A stretch of 24,042 nt of DNA from an uncultured Clostridia bacterium (GTDB lineage: Bacteria > Bacillota > Clostridia > Oscillospirales > Acutalibacteraceae), in contig CAMOTT010000015.1 of the NCBI GenBank assembly GCA_946626015.1, positions 1 to 24,042 on the forward strand. The letters run 5' to 3'. Numbering within the stretch: position 1 is the first letter of the stretch; every line of letters starts with the position of its first letter. Below, piece after piece: positions 1-5,985 of this stretch. The notes beneath the pieces were generated by a model. That model was not told the origin of the DNA. It did not search any database and saw nothing but the letters and a program-made list of their open reading frames with translations. The translations under genes and the position numbers were made by a program.

Positions 1-113
1 ACGGCAAGGTCACCTACTTCCCGATCTATATGCTGATGTTCCTGCAAAAGCAGGAGTTGCCGAAGGAGATCCTGTTCAACACCAATTTTTCGGACCTGAA
101 CGACAAGATATAA
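1..113 (+). CDS. C-terminal fragment of an unidentified protein
   Basis: An open frame enters from the left edge (first full codon at 3) and stops with TAA at 111-113, leaving about 36 residues. The visible tail is hydrophobic and aromatic in its first half (motif YFPIYMLMFLQKQ) and polar at the end (NTNFSDLNDKI). I do not recognise the family. It lies just upstream of a truncated integrative-element methylase, so it may belong to the same mobile element, but that is inferred from position only. The coding frame is supported by codon use rather than by any motif. Confidence 0.5.
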   Translation, partial: GKVTYFPIYMLMFLQKQELPKEILFNTNFSDLNDKI

Positions 114-120
114 ATCCGCT

Positions 121-201
121 TCGATTCGAACCCCCGCAGGTTGGCCATGATGCCCGACGCTCGAAATCAGAGCCGGCGTGATACCCTGTGGGTTCGAATC
201 G
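121..201. repeat. Inverted repeat with TTCGAA cores
   Basis: The 11-base word GATTCGAACCC at 123-133 recurs as its reverse complement GGGTTCGAATC at 190-200, with one more matching base on each side. About 56 bases lie between the arms. The motif looks like a tRNA T-loop, but the flanks cannot form a T stem on either strand. It could be a recombination or regulatory site of the mobile DNA; no function is shown. Confidence 0.4.
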
Positions 202-220
202 GGTCGAAATATGGCTTTTT

Positions 221-240
221 CGGAGAGAAATCTCCGTTTT
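221..240 (+). terminator. Short hairpin with GAAA loop and T-run ahead of the methylase start
   Basis: CGGAGA (221-226) pairs perfectly with TCTCCG (231-236) around a GAAA tetraloop, followed by TTTT. The structure ends three bases before the AGGAGG ribosome site (243-248) of the truncated methylase gene. It has the form of a small intrinsic terminator or attenuator in the leader. The stem is only 6 bp, so it may be weak. Confidence 0.45.
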
Positions 241-253
241 ACAGGAGGCGTCT

Positions 254-442
254 ATGACAAATCAAGTGAAATATAGAGAGCGCGTGACCGAGCACGGCGA
301 GGTAAATACCGCCGAACGCGAAGTCAACGCCATGCTGGATTTGGTGAAACAAGAGACGGAGCGTGTGGACAGCCGGTTTTTAGATATAAAAACACCGAGA
401 TTGATACAATTTAATTATTCCTGCAGCCTTTTCGCCATTTGA
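254..442 (+). pseudogene. Truncated DNA methylase of an integrative element (5' end only)
   Basis: ATG at 254 follows a good AGGAGG site (243-248). Residues 1-43 (MTNQVKYRERVTEHGEV, then AEREVNAMLDLVKQETER, then VDSRFL) match, from memory, the N-terminus of the N6-adenine DNA methylase-like proteins carried by Clostridia conjugative elements, in which this segment leads directly into the SAM-binding EPACGxGNF motif. Here that motif is absent: from about base 383 the frame runs into unrelated sequence and stops at 440-442. No SAM-binding or catalytic residues remain, so the gene is dead. The break marks a deletion or insertion junction. Family identification is from recalled sequence similarity. 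Confidence 0.7.
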
Positions 443-472
443 GGGGTAAGTTGGCGTTTGAGGGGTAAGTTG
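438..472 (+). repeat. Two tandem copies of a 16-bp word
   Basis: TTTGAGGGGTAAGTTG occurs at 438-453 and again, identical, at 457-472, so the period is 19 bases. Tandem short repeats of this sort are found at the ends of some insertion sequences, notably the IS21 family, where they bind transposase. They lie 55 bases after the methylase break, which would suit a decayed IS end. No transposase gene is visible. Confidence 0.5.
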
Positions 473-476
473 TGGA

Positions 477-500
477 AGTCGGGGTGTCCCGGCTGTTTTT
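477..500 (+). terminator. Rho-independent terminator
   Basis: AGTCGGG (477-483) pairs with CCCGGCT (488-494), with one G-U pair, around a 4-base loop, and is followed by GTTTTT. It separates the mobile-element debris on its left from the XRE regulator on its right. Confidence 0.65.
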
Positions 501-505
501 ATCGG

Positions 506-534
506 TAGAAATGTTCATACATCGCCGGTATAAT
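506..534 (+). promoter_or_regulatory. Candidate distal promoter for the XRE gene
   Basis: A perfect -10 box TATAAT at 529-534 has TAGAAA (4 of 6 to consensus) 17 bases upstream at 506-511. A start near 541 would give a leader of about 140 bases that includes the 573-591 hairpin. Confidence 0.35.
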
Positions 535-572
535 AGACGACAAGAAATCGGGATTTGTCGGATAATTACAAG

Positions 573-591
573 ATGCAACGGGGCGTTGCAT
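573..591 (+). repeat. Perfect 8-bp hairpin in the XRE upstream region
   Basis: ATGCAACG (573-580) and CGTTGCAT (584-591) are exact reverse complements around GGG. No T-run follows, so it is not a standard terminator. It lies between the two candidate promoters and could be an operator for the XRE regulator or an RNA hairpin. Confidence 0.4.
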
Positions 592-610
592 AGCTGCTAC
601 AGAGGGTTTC

Positions 611-639
611 TTGAATGACACATTGACCTCTGCCATAAT
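611..639 (+). promoter_or_regulatory. Candidate proximal promoter for the XRE gene
   Basis: TTGAAT (611-616) and CATAAT (634-639) are spaced by exactly 17 bases. This would place the transcript start near 646, about 34 bases before the ATG at 680. Confidence 0.45.
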
Positions 640-679
640 TCAGCTATCGGGCAACCGAAAAGATGAAGGAGGTACTACC

Positions 680-1300
680 ATGACATTTGGAGAAAAGCTG
701 AAAGAAGCACGCAAAAAAGCAGGTATGACACAGGAGCAGTTGGCGGAGGTGTTGTCTATTTCGAGACAAGCTGTTACCAAATGGGAATCCAACAAGGGTA
801 TTCCTGATGTGGAAAATCTTAAGCTCATTGCAAAGGTACTGGGTGTAAGCATCGATTATCTGTTTGATGAGGAAGGAATTCTGGATCTGTCCTGTACGAG
901 AGAACCCATCGATCTTGAAGATTATGCAGGGTACAATGCCACAATCACAAAGCGGCTGATGAAGAAAAACAAATGGTGCGATGAAGCTGTTAGAGCAAAG
1001 TTCCCGGAAGCCAGGATCAATTATCTTCAACATAAGCAGATTATGACCAAAAAGGAGAAAGGGATACAGACGGCATTTTGGCTGACAACGCCTGTTGCAA
1101 ACACAGTAGAGATATTGCAGGCATTCCAGAATACCGATAAGCATTTTTATTTGGTGACGGATAATGATAAACAGTATCTTGTATTGATTACAGATGATTT
1201 TATGGAGATCCGCCATCTTTCCAAGATGATAGAGCCCATGAAAAAAGGAAAGAAGTTCGAACTTGGCGGATTTCAGTTTACATACTCCGTTGAAATATAA
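680..1300 (+). CDS. XRE-family transcriptional regulator
   Basis: The ATG at 680 is preferred over the in-frame TTG at 611 because AAGGAGG (665-671) sits at the right distance. The 206-residue product begins with a classic Cro/CI-type helix-turn-helix of about 60 residues (EKLKEARKKAGMTQEQLAEV, then SRQAVTKWESNKGIPDVENL, then KVLGVSIDYLF). The rest, about 135 residues, is a mixed alpha/beta region I do not recognise (it includes WLTTPVANTVEILQAF and YLVTDNDKQYLVLITDD), perhaps an effector or partner-binding domain. It is followed 24 bases later by a broken GNAT acetyltransferase, which it may once have regulated. The region is AT-richer than the housekeeping genes to the right, which suits horizontal acquisition. 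Confidence 0.85.
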   Translation: MTFGEKLKEARKKAGMTQEQLAEVLSISRQAVTKWESNKGIPDVENLKLIAKVLGVSIDYLFDEEGILDLSCTREPIDLEDYAGYNATITKRLMKKNKWCDEAVRAKFPEARINYLQHKQIMTKKEKGIQTAFWLTTPVANTVEILQAFQNTDKHFYLVTDNDKQYLVLITDDFMEIRHLSKMIEPMKKGKKFELGGFQFTYSVEI

Positions 1301-1324
1301 TTTCCTGCTTGTCAAGGTGAAAAA

Positions 1325-1594
1325 ATGACTATTGAAACTGAAAGATTGATTCTGCGTCCGTTCCTTGAAAGCGACGCTGAGGACGTATTTGAATATCTGT
1401 GCGAGCCAGCGGTCAACTGCTTTGCGTGTATGAAGCTGAATTCTTTGGAAGATGCAAGGAAAGAAATGAAGTAGCGCATTAGCGAGATGGAATACTATTT
1501 TGCCATTGTCTTGAAAGAAAACGGCAAGGTGATCGGCGAGATTGACGCCTATCAGAGAATGAGGGAACAGATCAATCACGTTTTGTGGAACTGA
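1325..1594 (+). pseudogene. GNAT N-acetyltransferase pseudogene
   Basis: From ATG 1325 the frame reads MTIETERLILRPFLESDAED, the typical opening of RimJ/RimL-type GNAT acetyltransferases, followed by YLCEPAVNCFACMKLNSLED. A TAG at 1472-1474 interrupts codon 50. Beyond it the same frame still reads family-like sequence (YYFAIVLKENGKVIGEIDAY) up to about 1551, then turns into unrelated residues and stops at 1592-1594. The second half, with the acetyl-CoA binding motif (Q/RxxGxG/A) and C-terminal strands, is missing. The gene therefore carries two lesions, a nonsense codon and a 3' deletion. It lies 24 bases after the XRE gene. Confidence 0.8.
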
Positions 1595-1629
1595 AACCGG
1601 GGGAATTTCCCGGTAGATATAAAGATAAA

Positions 1630-1670
1630 CCGCCGCATCCAAGCGTCCTGCTCAGATACGGCGGCTTTTT
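1630..1670 (+). terminator. Terminator-like hairpin downstream of the GNAT pseudogene
   Basis: CCGCCGCAT (1630-1638) pairs with ATACGGCGG (1656-1664), with one mismatch, and is followed by CTTTTT. The 17-base loop is rather long. It would end transcription from the XRE/GNAT region before the OhrR unit. A short open frame (1546-1722) also crosses it. Confidence 0.5.
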
Positions 1671-1812
1671 CTCTGAATGCGGTTTGTATAAGAGCCCCGT
1701 TTACAGACCGGGTATTTGCTGATATTCAGCAGGATAATTCAAGCAGACCGCTGTGTTGAGCTATCCGTTCAGCAGACACTTGCAAAAATTCAAAAAATTT
1801 TTTGTTTTTCTC

Positions 1813-1867
1813 TTGACATATCGTGTCGCGTGCGATATAATATCCACAGATAGATCGCACACGATAT
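1813..1867 (+). promoter_or_regulatory. Consensus promoter with OhrR-type inverted-repeat operators
   Basis: TTGACA (1813-1818) and TATAAT (1836-1841) are perfect boxes with 17-bp spacing. The spacer is itself an operator-like palindrome, ATATCG (1818-1823) against CGATAT (1833-1838). Downstream, ATCGCACACGATAT (1854-1867) reads on the other strand as ATATCGTGTGCGAT, nearly repeating the first site ATATCGTGT-C-GCG. Two related sites, one inside the promoter and one just after the predicted start, imply autorepression by the adjacent regulator. Confidence 0.75.
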
Positions 1868-1885
1868 ATTAGGTGGTGAAAAGAT

Positions 1886-2338
1886 ATGCCGGACAAATAT
1901 GCTGCTCTCAGACTTAAAAATCAGCTCTGTTTTCCGCTTTACGCGGTATCAAATCTGATAACAAGAAAATACAAGCCTTTGCTTGATAAGCTTGACCTGA
2001 CCTATACGCAGTACATCGTGATGATGGTGCTTTGGGAGGAAAAACAGGTCAACGAGAAGTTTCTTTGCGAAGCCTTGTGCCTGAAAACCAATACGTTGAC
2101 CCCGCTTCTTAAGAAGTTGGAAGAAAAAGAATACGTCAAAAAGGATAAGGATAAAAGTGACGAGCGAAATCTTGTTATCACACTGACGGAAAAAGGGGAA
2201 AACCTCCGGGATAATGCTTTGTGCGTTCCCGAGTGCATATCCCGGGAATTCCATTTGACTCCGGAAGAAGCCTTGGAGCTGTATCGCATACTGTATAAAA
2301 TACTTGATGAAGAAAAAGGAAAGGAGCAGAAGCAATGA
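1886..2338 (+). CDS. ohrR: OhrR-type MarR-family organic peroxide sensor
   Basis: A 150-residue winged-helix repressor, the same length class as Bacillus subtilis OhrR (147). The N-terminus closely follows that family: KNQLCFPLYA, then KYKPLLDKLDLTYTQY, then LWEE. Cys15, the peroxidatic cysteine of OhrR, and the tyrosines that hydrogen-bond to it (Tyr19, Tyr29, Tyr40 here) are all present. The winged helix spans about residues 55-105 (TLTPLLKKLEEKEYVKK, then SDERNLVITLTEKG). Extra cysteines at 61, 65, 113 and 117 could allow a disulfide partner as in 2-Cys OhrR proteins. It likely represses its own promoter until oxidised by lipid or organic hydroperoxides. Its stop overlaps the next gene's start (ATGA), so the two are translationally coupled. 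Confidence 0.9.
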   Translation: MPDKYAALRLKNQLCFPLYAVSNLITRKYKPLLDKLDLTYTQYIVMMVLWEEKQVNEKFLCEALCLKTNTLTPLLKKLEEKEYVKKDKDKSDERNLVITLTEKGENLRDNALCVPECISREFHLTPEEALELYRILYKILDEEKGKEQKQ

Positions 2339-2745
2339 ACGTAGCTATCAGATTTTTTACAAGATCAAAGAAAGGCAACACAAAAAAGCTTGCCGACGCC
2401 GTATCAGCCGCCATTGGAGTTGAAGCAAAGGACGTGACGGCCGATCTTTCCGAGAAGGTCGACAGACTGTTTCTGATCAACGCCATGTATGCCGCGAACA
2501 TTGACGAAGACGTCAAGGCGTTTCTTGAAAGGAACAAGGACAACATCGGCGAGGTCGTCAATATGAATACAGCCGCCACCGGGGCCTCAACGTGGAAAGC
2601 GGTCAAAAAGGAGACGGACAAGCTCGGTATAAAGCTCAGCGAAAAAGAGTTCCATTGTGCCGCATCTTGGGTTTTCATAAACAAAGGGTTACCGTCCGAC
2701 GAGGACTTTGCAAAGGCAAAGAAATTTGCCAAATCAATGATTTAA
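2335..2745 (+). CDS. Small flavodoxin-family protein
   Basis: A 136-residue protein without signal peptide. The N-terminal strand and loop (RFFTRSKKGNTKKLADAV, residues 6-23) match the flavodoxin phosphate-binding loop T/S-x-T-GNT that holds FMN, followed by a helix and a strand (DRLFLINAMYAANID). Flavodoxins carry single electrons between redox partners. Translationally coupled to ohrR and 18 bases before the glutathione peroxidase gene, it probably supplies electrons in the same peroxide response. The natural partner is unknown; the downstream peroxidase more usually uses thioredoxin. Length is at the short end for flavodoxins (about 140-170). Confidence 0.8.
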   Translation: MNVAIRFFTRSKKGNTKKLADAVSAAIGVEAKDVTADLSEKVDRLFLINAMYAANIDEDVKAFLERNKDNIGEVVNMNTAATGASTWKAVKKETDKLGIKLSEKEFHCAASWVFINKGLPSDEDFAKAKKFAKSMI

Positions 2746-2763
2746 AAACAGGAGGAAAATAAA

Positions 2764-3312
2764 ATGGCAACGATTTATGATTTTACCGTAAAAGACAGAA
2801 AAGGAAACGACGTCAGCCTTTCGGAATACAAGGGAAAGGTTCTGCTGATCGTCAACACGGCGACCGGGTGCGGCTTTACTCCCCATTACGATCCGCTGGA
2901 AGCGATGTACAAGGATCTGAGAGACAAGGGATTCGAGATCCTTGATTTCCCGTCAAATCAGTTTGCCGGACAGGCACCCGGAAGCGATGACGAGATCCAC
3001 GAATTCTGCACGCTGAAATTCGGAACGGAGTTTCCGCAGTTTGCTAAGATCGACGTAAACGGCGATAACGCTGATCCTCTGTTCGCGTTCCTTGCGGCGG
3101 AGAAGCCGTTCAAGGGCTTTGGAAAAGGCATCAAGAACGCTGCGCTTAATAAGTTTGCAAATATGAACAACAAAAAGTTCGGTGATAAGACGTATATCGG
3201 CTGGAACTTCACAAAATTCCTCATTGACCGCGAAGGAAAAGTCGTTGCCCGTTTTGAGCCGACCGTCGATATGAAAGAGGTCAAAAAAGCTGTCGAAGAG
3301 CTTATAGGATAA
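2764..3312 (+). CDS. Glutathione peroxidase-family thiol peroxidase
   Basis: 182 residues in a thioredoxin fold, preceded by AGGAGG (2751-2756). The catalytic tetrad of the family is visible: Cys36 in NTATGCGFT, Gln70 in SNQFAGQ, and Trp147-Asn148 in GWNFTKFLIDREGKVV. The peroxidatic residue is cysteine, not selenocysteine. Cys82 (EFCTLKFG) sits where thioredoxin-dependent members keep the resolving cysteine, so reduction by thioredoxin is more likely than by glutathione, which most Clostridia lack. Many relatives have a third Cys in FPCNQF; here it is Ser64. It reduces hydrogen peroxide and organic hydroperoxides in the cytosol and is the effector of the OhrR unit. Confidence 0.92.
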   Translation: MATIYDFTVKDRKGNDVSLSEYKGKVLLIVNTATGCGFTPHYDPLEAMYKDLRDKGFEILDFPSNQFAGQAPGSDDEIHEFCTLKFGTEFPQFAKIDVNGDNADPLFAFLAAEKPFKGFGKGIKNAALNKFANMNNKKFGDKTYIGWNFTKFLIDREGKVVARFEPTVDMKEVKKAVEELIG

Positions 3313-3616
3313 AAAAATTAGCATACTTGAAAAAGTTTGCGGACGTTTGACAGGACATCCTGCGTACCGAAGACAAAGAAGGTATCATCGAATACGCGAA
3401 ACAGTCGGATAAGCCTTGTCGGCTGTCTGTGGAACGGAAACTGCCTGACGGATAAGCTCGGGGACTGTCAAGCCCGTTGATGCGTTTACGACCCCGGTAA
3501 GCAGGACGGCTCGCGTTTGAGAACCTCCCCGACAAGCAGAAATATCTGCGCCGAAAAAAACGAAAGAGCGGTTCAATAAGGCGCAAAAATTAAAATCTGA
3601 AATTCAAAAAAATCTA
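3313..3616 (+). other. Non-coding stretch, possibly decayed coding DNA
   Basis: Between the peroxidase and the TetR promoter I see no intact gene, no RNA gene and no convincing terminator. Protein-like pieces appear in different + frames, for example QDILRTEDKEGIIEYAKQSD at about 3350-3410 and TKERFNKAQKLKSEIQKN near 3560-3615, each closed by stops. This pattern suits a frameshifted relic. I cannot name the parent gene. Confidence 0.35.
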
Positions 3617-3667
3617 TTGACACCGTGTCAGAAACGTGATATAATACAATCGCTGACACGGTGTCAA
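3617..3667 (+). promoter_or_regulatory. TetR promoter bracketed by twin palindromic operators
   Basis: TTGACA (3617-3622) and TATAAT (3640-3645) are perfect boxes at 17-bp spacing. TGACACCGTGTCA (3618-3630), a 13-bp palindrome with a single central base, overlaps the -35 box. TGACACGGTGTCA (3654-3666), its exact reverse complement, lies just after the predicted start. Including flanks, TTGACACCGTGTCAG is repeated inverted as CTGACACGGTGTCAA. The centres are 36 bp apart. A repressor bound at both would block polymerase, so autoregulation by the downstream TetR protein is strongly implied. Confidence 0.85.
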
Positions 3668-3692
3668 TGTTGTTTCAAAGGAAGGGACGGGT

Positions 3693-4307
3693 ATGATAAA
3701 AGGAACGCCTGAACTGATCGCCGAACGGCGCGAGGAGATCATCAACGCCTGCGAGAAGCTCTACAAAACAATGAGCTTCAAGGAGGTCACGCTGAAAGAG
3801 ATCGGAAACGAGGTGCCGTTTTCCAGGCCGACGATCTATAACTATTTTGAGACGAAGGAAGAGATATTCCTCGCCCTGTTCCAGCGCGAGTACCGCGCGT
3901 GGACGAAAGACCTTGAAAAGATCGGGGAAAAGGACGTTGATGCAGCGGGACTTGCGGAGGCAATCGCGGTATCGCTTGAAAAGCGCGCTTTGATGCTGCG
4001 GCTTCTGTCCGTAAATCTCTATTACATGGAGGAGAACAGCCGTATCGAGCGGCTTATCGAATTCAAAAAAGCTTATCGCGCAAGCATGGAAGCGTTTGAT
4101 CTTCTTCTGCAAAAGGCGCTGCCGGAGCAAAGCGACGACGGCCGCCGCGAAACGCTCGTTGCCGCCTTTGAGTTCATCCACGGCGTTTATCCCTACGCTC
4201 ACGCTACGAAAAAACAGCTTAAAGCCATGGAAGAGGCCGGCTGCCGGCACGAAGAGAAAAGCATTTACGAGCTTGCGCTCGTTGGACTTACAAAAATATT
4301 ACGGTAA
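3693..4307 (+). CDS. TetR-family transcriptional regulator
   Basis: 204 residues. The N-terminal helix-turn-helix spans about residues 12-58 (RREEIINACEKLYKTMSFKE, then TLKEIGNEV, then SRPTIYNYFETKEEIFLALF), ending in the IYNYF/KEE signature of TetR repressors. The remaining 145 residues are a helical ligand-binding and dimerisation domain with no recognisable ligand signature. The gene starts at ATG 3693 behind AAGGAAGG and lies 15 bases before the alcohol dehydrogenase gene, so it heads the operon it probably controls through the two palindromes in its promoter. The inducer is likely a small electrophile, aldehyde or drug; this is inferred from the target genes. Confidence 0.9.
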   Translation: MIKGTPELIAERREEIINACEKLYKTMSFKEVTLKEIGNEVPFSRPTIYNYFETKEEIFLALFQREYRAWTKDLEKIGEKDVDAAGLAEAIAVSLEKRALMLRLLSVNLYYMEENSRIERLIEFKKAYRASMEAFDLLLQKALPEQSDDGRRETLVAAFEFIHGVYPYAHATKKQLKAMEEAGCRHEEKSIYELALVGLTKILR

Positions 4308-4322
4308 ACGGAGGAACAAACC

Positions 4323-5489
4323 ATGTTAGGAAATTTCACCTACAAAAATGCAACCAAGCTCTATTTTGGAGAAGACTCTCTTAATTATCTCAACGAGGAA
4401 CTGCCCAAATACGGGAAGAACGTCGTTCTGATCTACGGCGGCGGGTCAATAAAGAAAAACGGCGTTTATGACGCTGTGATGAAAATACTCGCCGATAACG
4501 GCAAAGACGTTGTCGAGGATCCGGGAGTGATGCCAAATCCCACCTCAGACAAGCTTCGCGATGGCGTAAAGATAGCACGGGAGCATAAAGCCGATTTGCT
4601 TCTCGCCGTCGGCGGCGGCTCCTGCTGCGACTATGCCAAGGCGGTGTCGGTCTCGGTAAATTGCGATGAGGATCCATGGGAAAAGTATTATGTCCGCTTT
4701 GAGGAGCCCGCCTGCGAGATCGTTCCCGTGGGGTGCATACTGACAATGGCGGGCACCGGCTCCGAAATGAACGCTGGAGCAGTGATCACCGACCGCGCAA
4801 CTAAGCAGAAAACAGGCCACGTGTTCGGCGAGGAGGTCATGCCGAAGTTCTCTATCCTCAACCCGCGTTTTACGATGAGCTTGCCGAAGCGGCAGATGGT
4901 CGCCGGCATCTACGACATTTTCAACCATATCTGCGAGCAGTATTTTTCCGGCGAAGACGACAACGTCAGCGACGACCTTTCGGAAGCGCTTATGAAGTCT
5001 GTCATCCGCAACTCGCTTGTCGCCATTGAAGACCCCGAGGATTACGAAGCCCGTTCCAACATAATGTGGGCTGCGACCTGGGCTCTGAACACACTGATCT
5101 CCCGGGGAAAGACAACTGACTGGATGGTCCATATGCTCGGTCAGGCGGCGGGCGGCTACACAGACGCGACTCACGGTATGACGCTCGCGGCGGTCTCGCT
5201 TCCGTATTACAAATATATCCTGCCCTACGGCTTGCAAAAGTTCAAACGGTTCGCTGTTGAAGTCTGGGGCATTTGTCCGGATGGAAAGACCGACGAAGAG
5301 CTCGCAAACGCGGGACTTGCCGCAATGGAAGCCTGGATGAAAAAGCTCGGCGTGACTCTGTCGCTTTCTGAGCTCGGCGTAACCGAGGACATGATCGAAG
5401 GCATTGCAGACGCTACGTTCATTCTCGAAGGCGGATACAAGGTGCTTACCCGCAATGAAGTCGTAAAAATTCTGAAAGAAAGTATTTAA
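4323..5489 (+). CDS. Iron-containing alcohol dehydrogenase (butanol dehydrogenase-like)
   Basis: 388 residues, the usual length of the group III, iron-dependent alcohol dehydrogenases (BdhA/YugJ/YqhD type). The N-terminal dinucleotide-binding half contains GGGS (39-42) and AVGGGSCCDYAKAVS (95-109); GTGSEMNAGAVITD follows at 145-157. The metal site of the family is visible as Asp198 and His202 (YDIFNHICEQYF), His270 (WMVHMLGQ) and His284 (DATHGMTLA). Such enzymes reduce aldehydes to alcohols with NAD(P)H in the cytosol. CGGAGG lies 9 bases before the ATG, 15 bases after the TetR gene. In a TetR-controlled operon with flavodoxins, aldehyde detoxification is a reasonable role, though the substrate cannot be told from sequence. 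Confidence 0.92.
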   Translation: MLGNFTYKNATKLYFGEDSLNYLNEELPKYGKNVVLIYGGGSIKKNGVYDAVMKILADNGKDVVEDPGVMPNPTSDKLRDGVKIAREHKADLLLAVGGGSCCDYAKAVSVSVNCDEDPWEKYYVRFEEPACEIVPVGCILTMAGTGSEMNAGAVITDRATKQKTGHVFGEEVMPKFSILNPRFTMSLPKRQMVAGIYDIFNHICEQYFSGEDDNVSDDLSEALMKSVIRNSLVAIEDPEDYEARSNIMWAATWALNTLISRGKTTDWMVHMLGQAAGGYTDATHGMTLAAVSLPYYKYILPYGLQKFKRFAVEVWGICPDGKTDEELANAGLAAMEAWMKKLGVTLSLSELGVTEDMIEGIADATFILEGGYKVLTRNEVVKILKESI

Positions 5490-5503
5490 CGGAGGAAAAC
5501 GAT

Positions 5504-5974
5504 ATGAAAAAGATTTTAGTTGCATATTTCAGCGCAAGCGGCGTTACGAAAAAGGTTGCGGAGAATATGGCAAAGGCGGCAAACGCCGACCTGTTTGAGA
5601 TCGCTCCCGAACAGCCGTACACTGGCGCCGACCTGAACTGGATGGACAAGCGCAGCCGCTCAACGCTTGAAATGAAAGACAAAAACTGCCGCCCCGCTAT
5701 GGCGGCAAAGCCGGACGTTTCAGGCTACGATGTTATCCTTGTCGGCTTCCCGGTATGGTGGTACCGTGAGCCGTCCATCATCGATACCTTTATGGAAAGC
5801 GCCGATTTTACCGGAAAGACCGTTGTGCCGTTCTGCACTTCGGGCGGCAGCGGACTCGGAGACTCCGCAAAGAATATGCAGTTCCTCGCATCCGGCGCAA
5901 AGGTACTTGACGGCAAACGCTTCTCCTCTTCAGCTTCAGCCGATGAATTGAAAAAGTGGGCGGAAAAGTTTTGA
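5504..5974 (+). CDS. Cytosolic flavodoxin
   Basis: 156 residues with a full flavodoxin fold: first strand and FMN phosphate loop KILVAYFSASGVTKKVAE (3-20), the VILVGFPVWWYREPSIIDTF segment around the isoalloxazine (about 77-96), and the PFCTSGGSGLG loop (about 109-119). It has no signal peptide. A CGGAGG site precedes it, 14 bases after the dehydrogenase gene. It is clearly homologous to the flavodoxin domain of the next gene (shared VAYFSA-G-T, PYxxADL, FCTSG-SGLG-SA), so the pair looks like a tandem duplication in which one copy gained a lipoprotein signal. Likely role: electron transfer or quinone/electrophile reduction; the partner is unknown. Confidence 0.9.
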   Translation: MKKILVAYFSASGVTKKVAENMAKAANADLFEIAPEQPYTGADLNWMDKRSRSTLEMKDKNCRPAMAAKPDVSGYDVILVGFPVWWYREPSIIDTFMESADFTGKTVVPFCTSGGSGLGDSAKNMQFLASGAKVLDGKRFSSSASADELKKWAEKF

Positions 5975-5985
5975 AAGTGACAAAT

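Noticed and set aside
121..201. tRNA gene suggested by TTCGAAT T-loop words on both strands
   Set aside because: The five bases on each side of the loop cannot form a T stem on either strand, and no acceptor, D or anticodon arms can be placed.
644..1642. 332-codon open frame on the - strand
   Set aside because: It lies opposite the XRE gene and GNAT remnant, has low-complexity Phe/Leu/His-rich content with no domain, and is best explained as a shadow frame.
2178..2732. 184-codon open frame on the - strand
   Set aside because: It covers the ohrR and flavodoxin genes in antisense and shows no family features.
4545..5525. 326-codon open frame on the - strand
   Set aside because: It is antisense to the well-supported iron alcohol dehydrogenase gene and has no recognisable motif.
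5956..5985. Upstream GTG start for the lipoprotein gene, overlapping the flavodoxin gene
   Set aside because: It would put ten residues ahead of a complete lipoprotein signal peptide and lacks a ribosome site.
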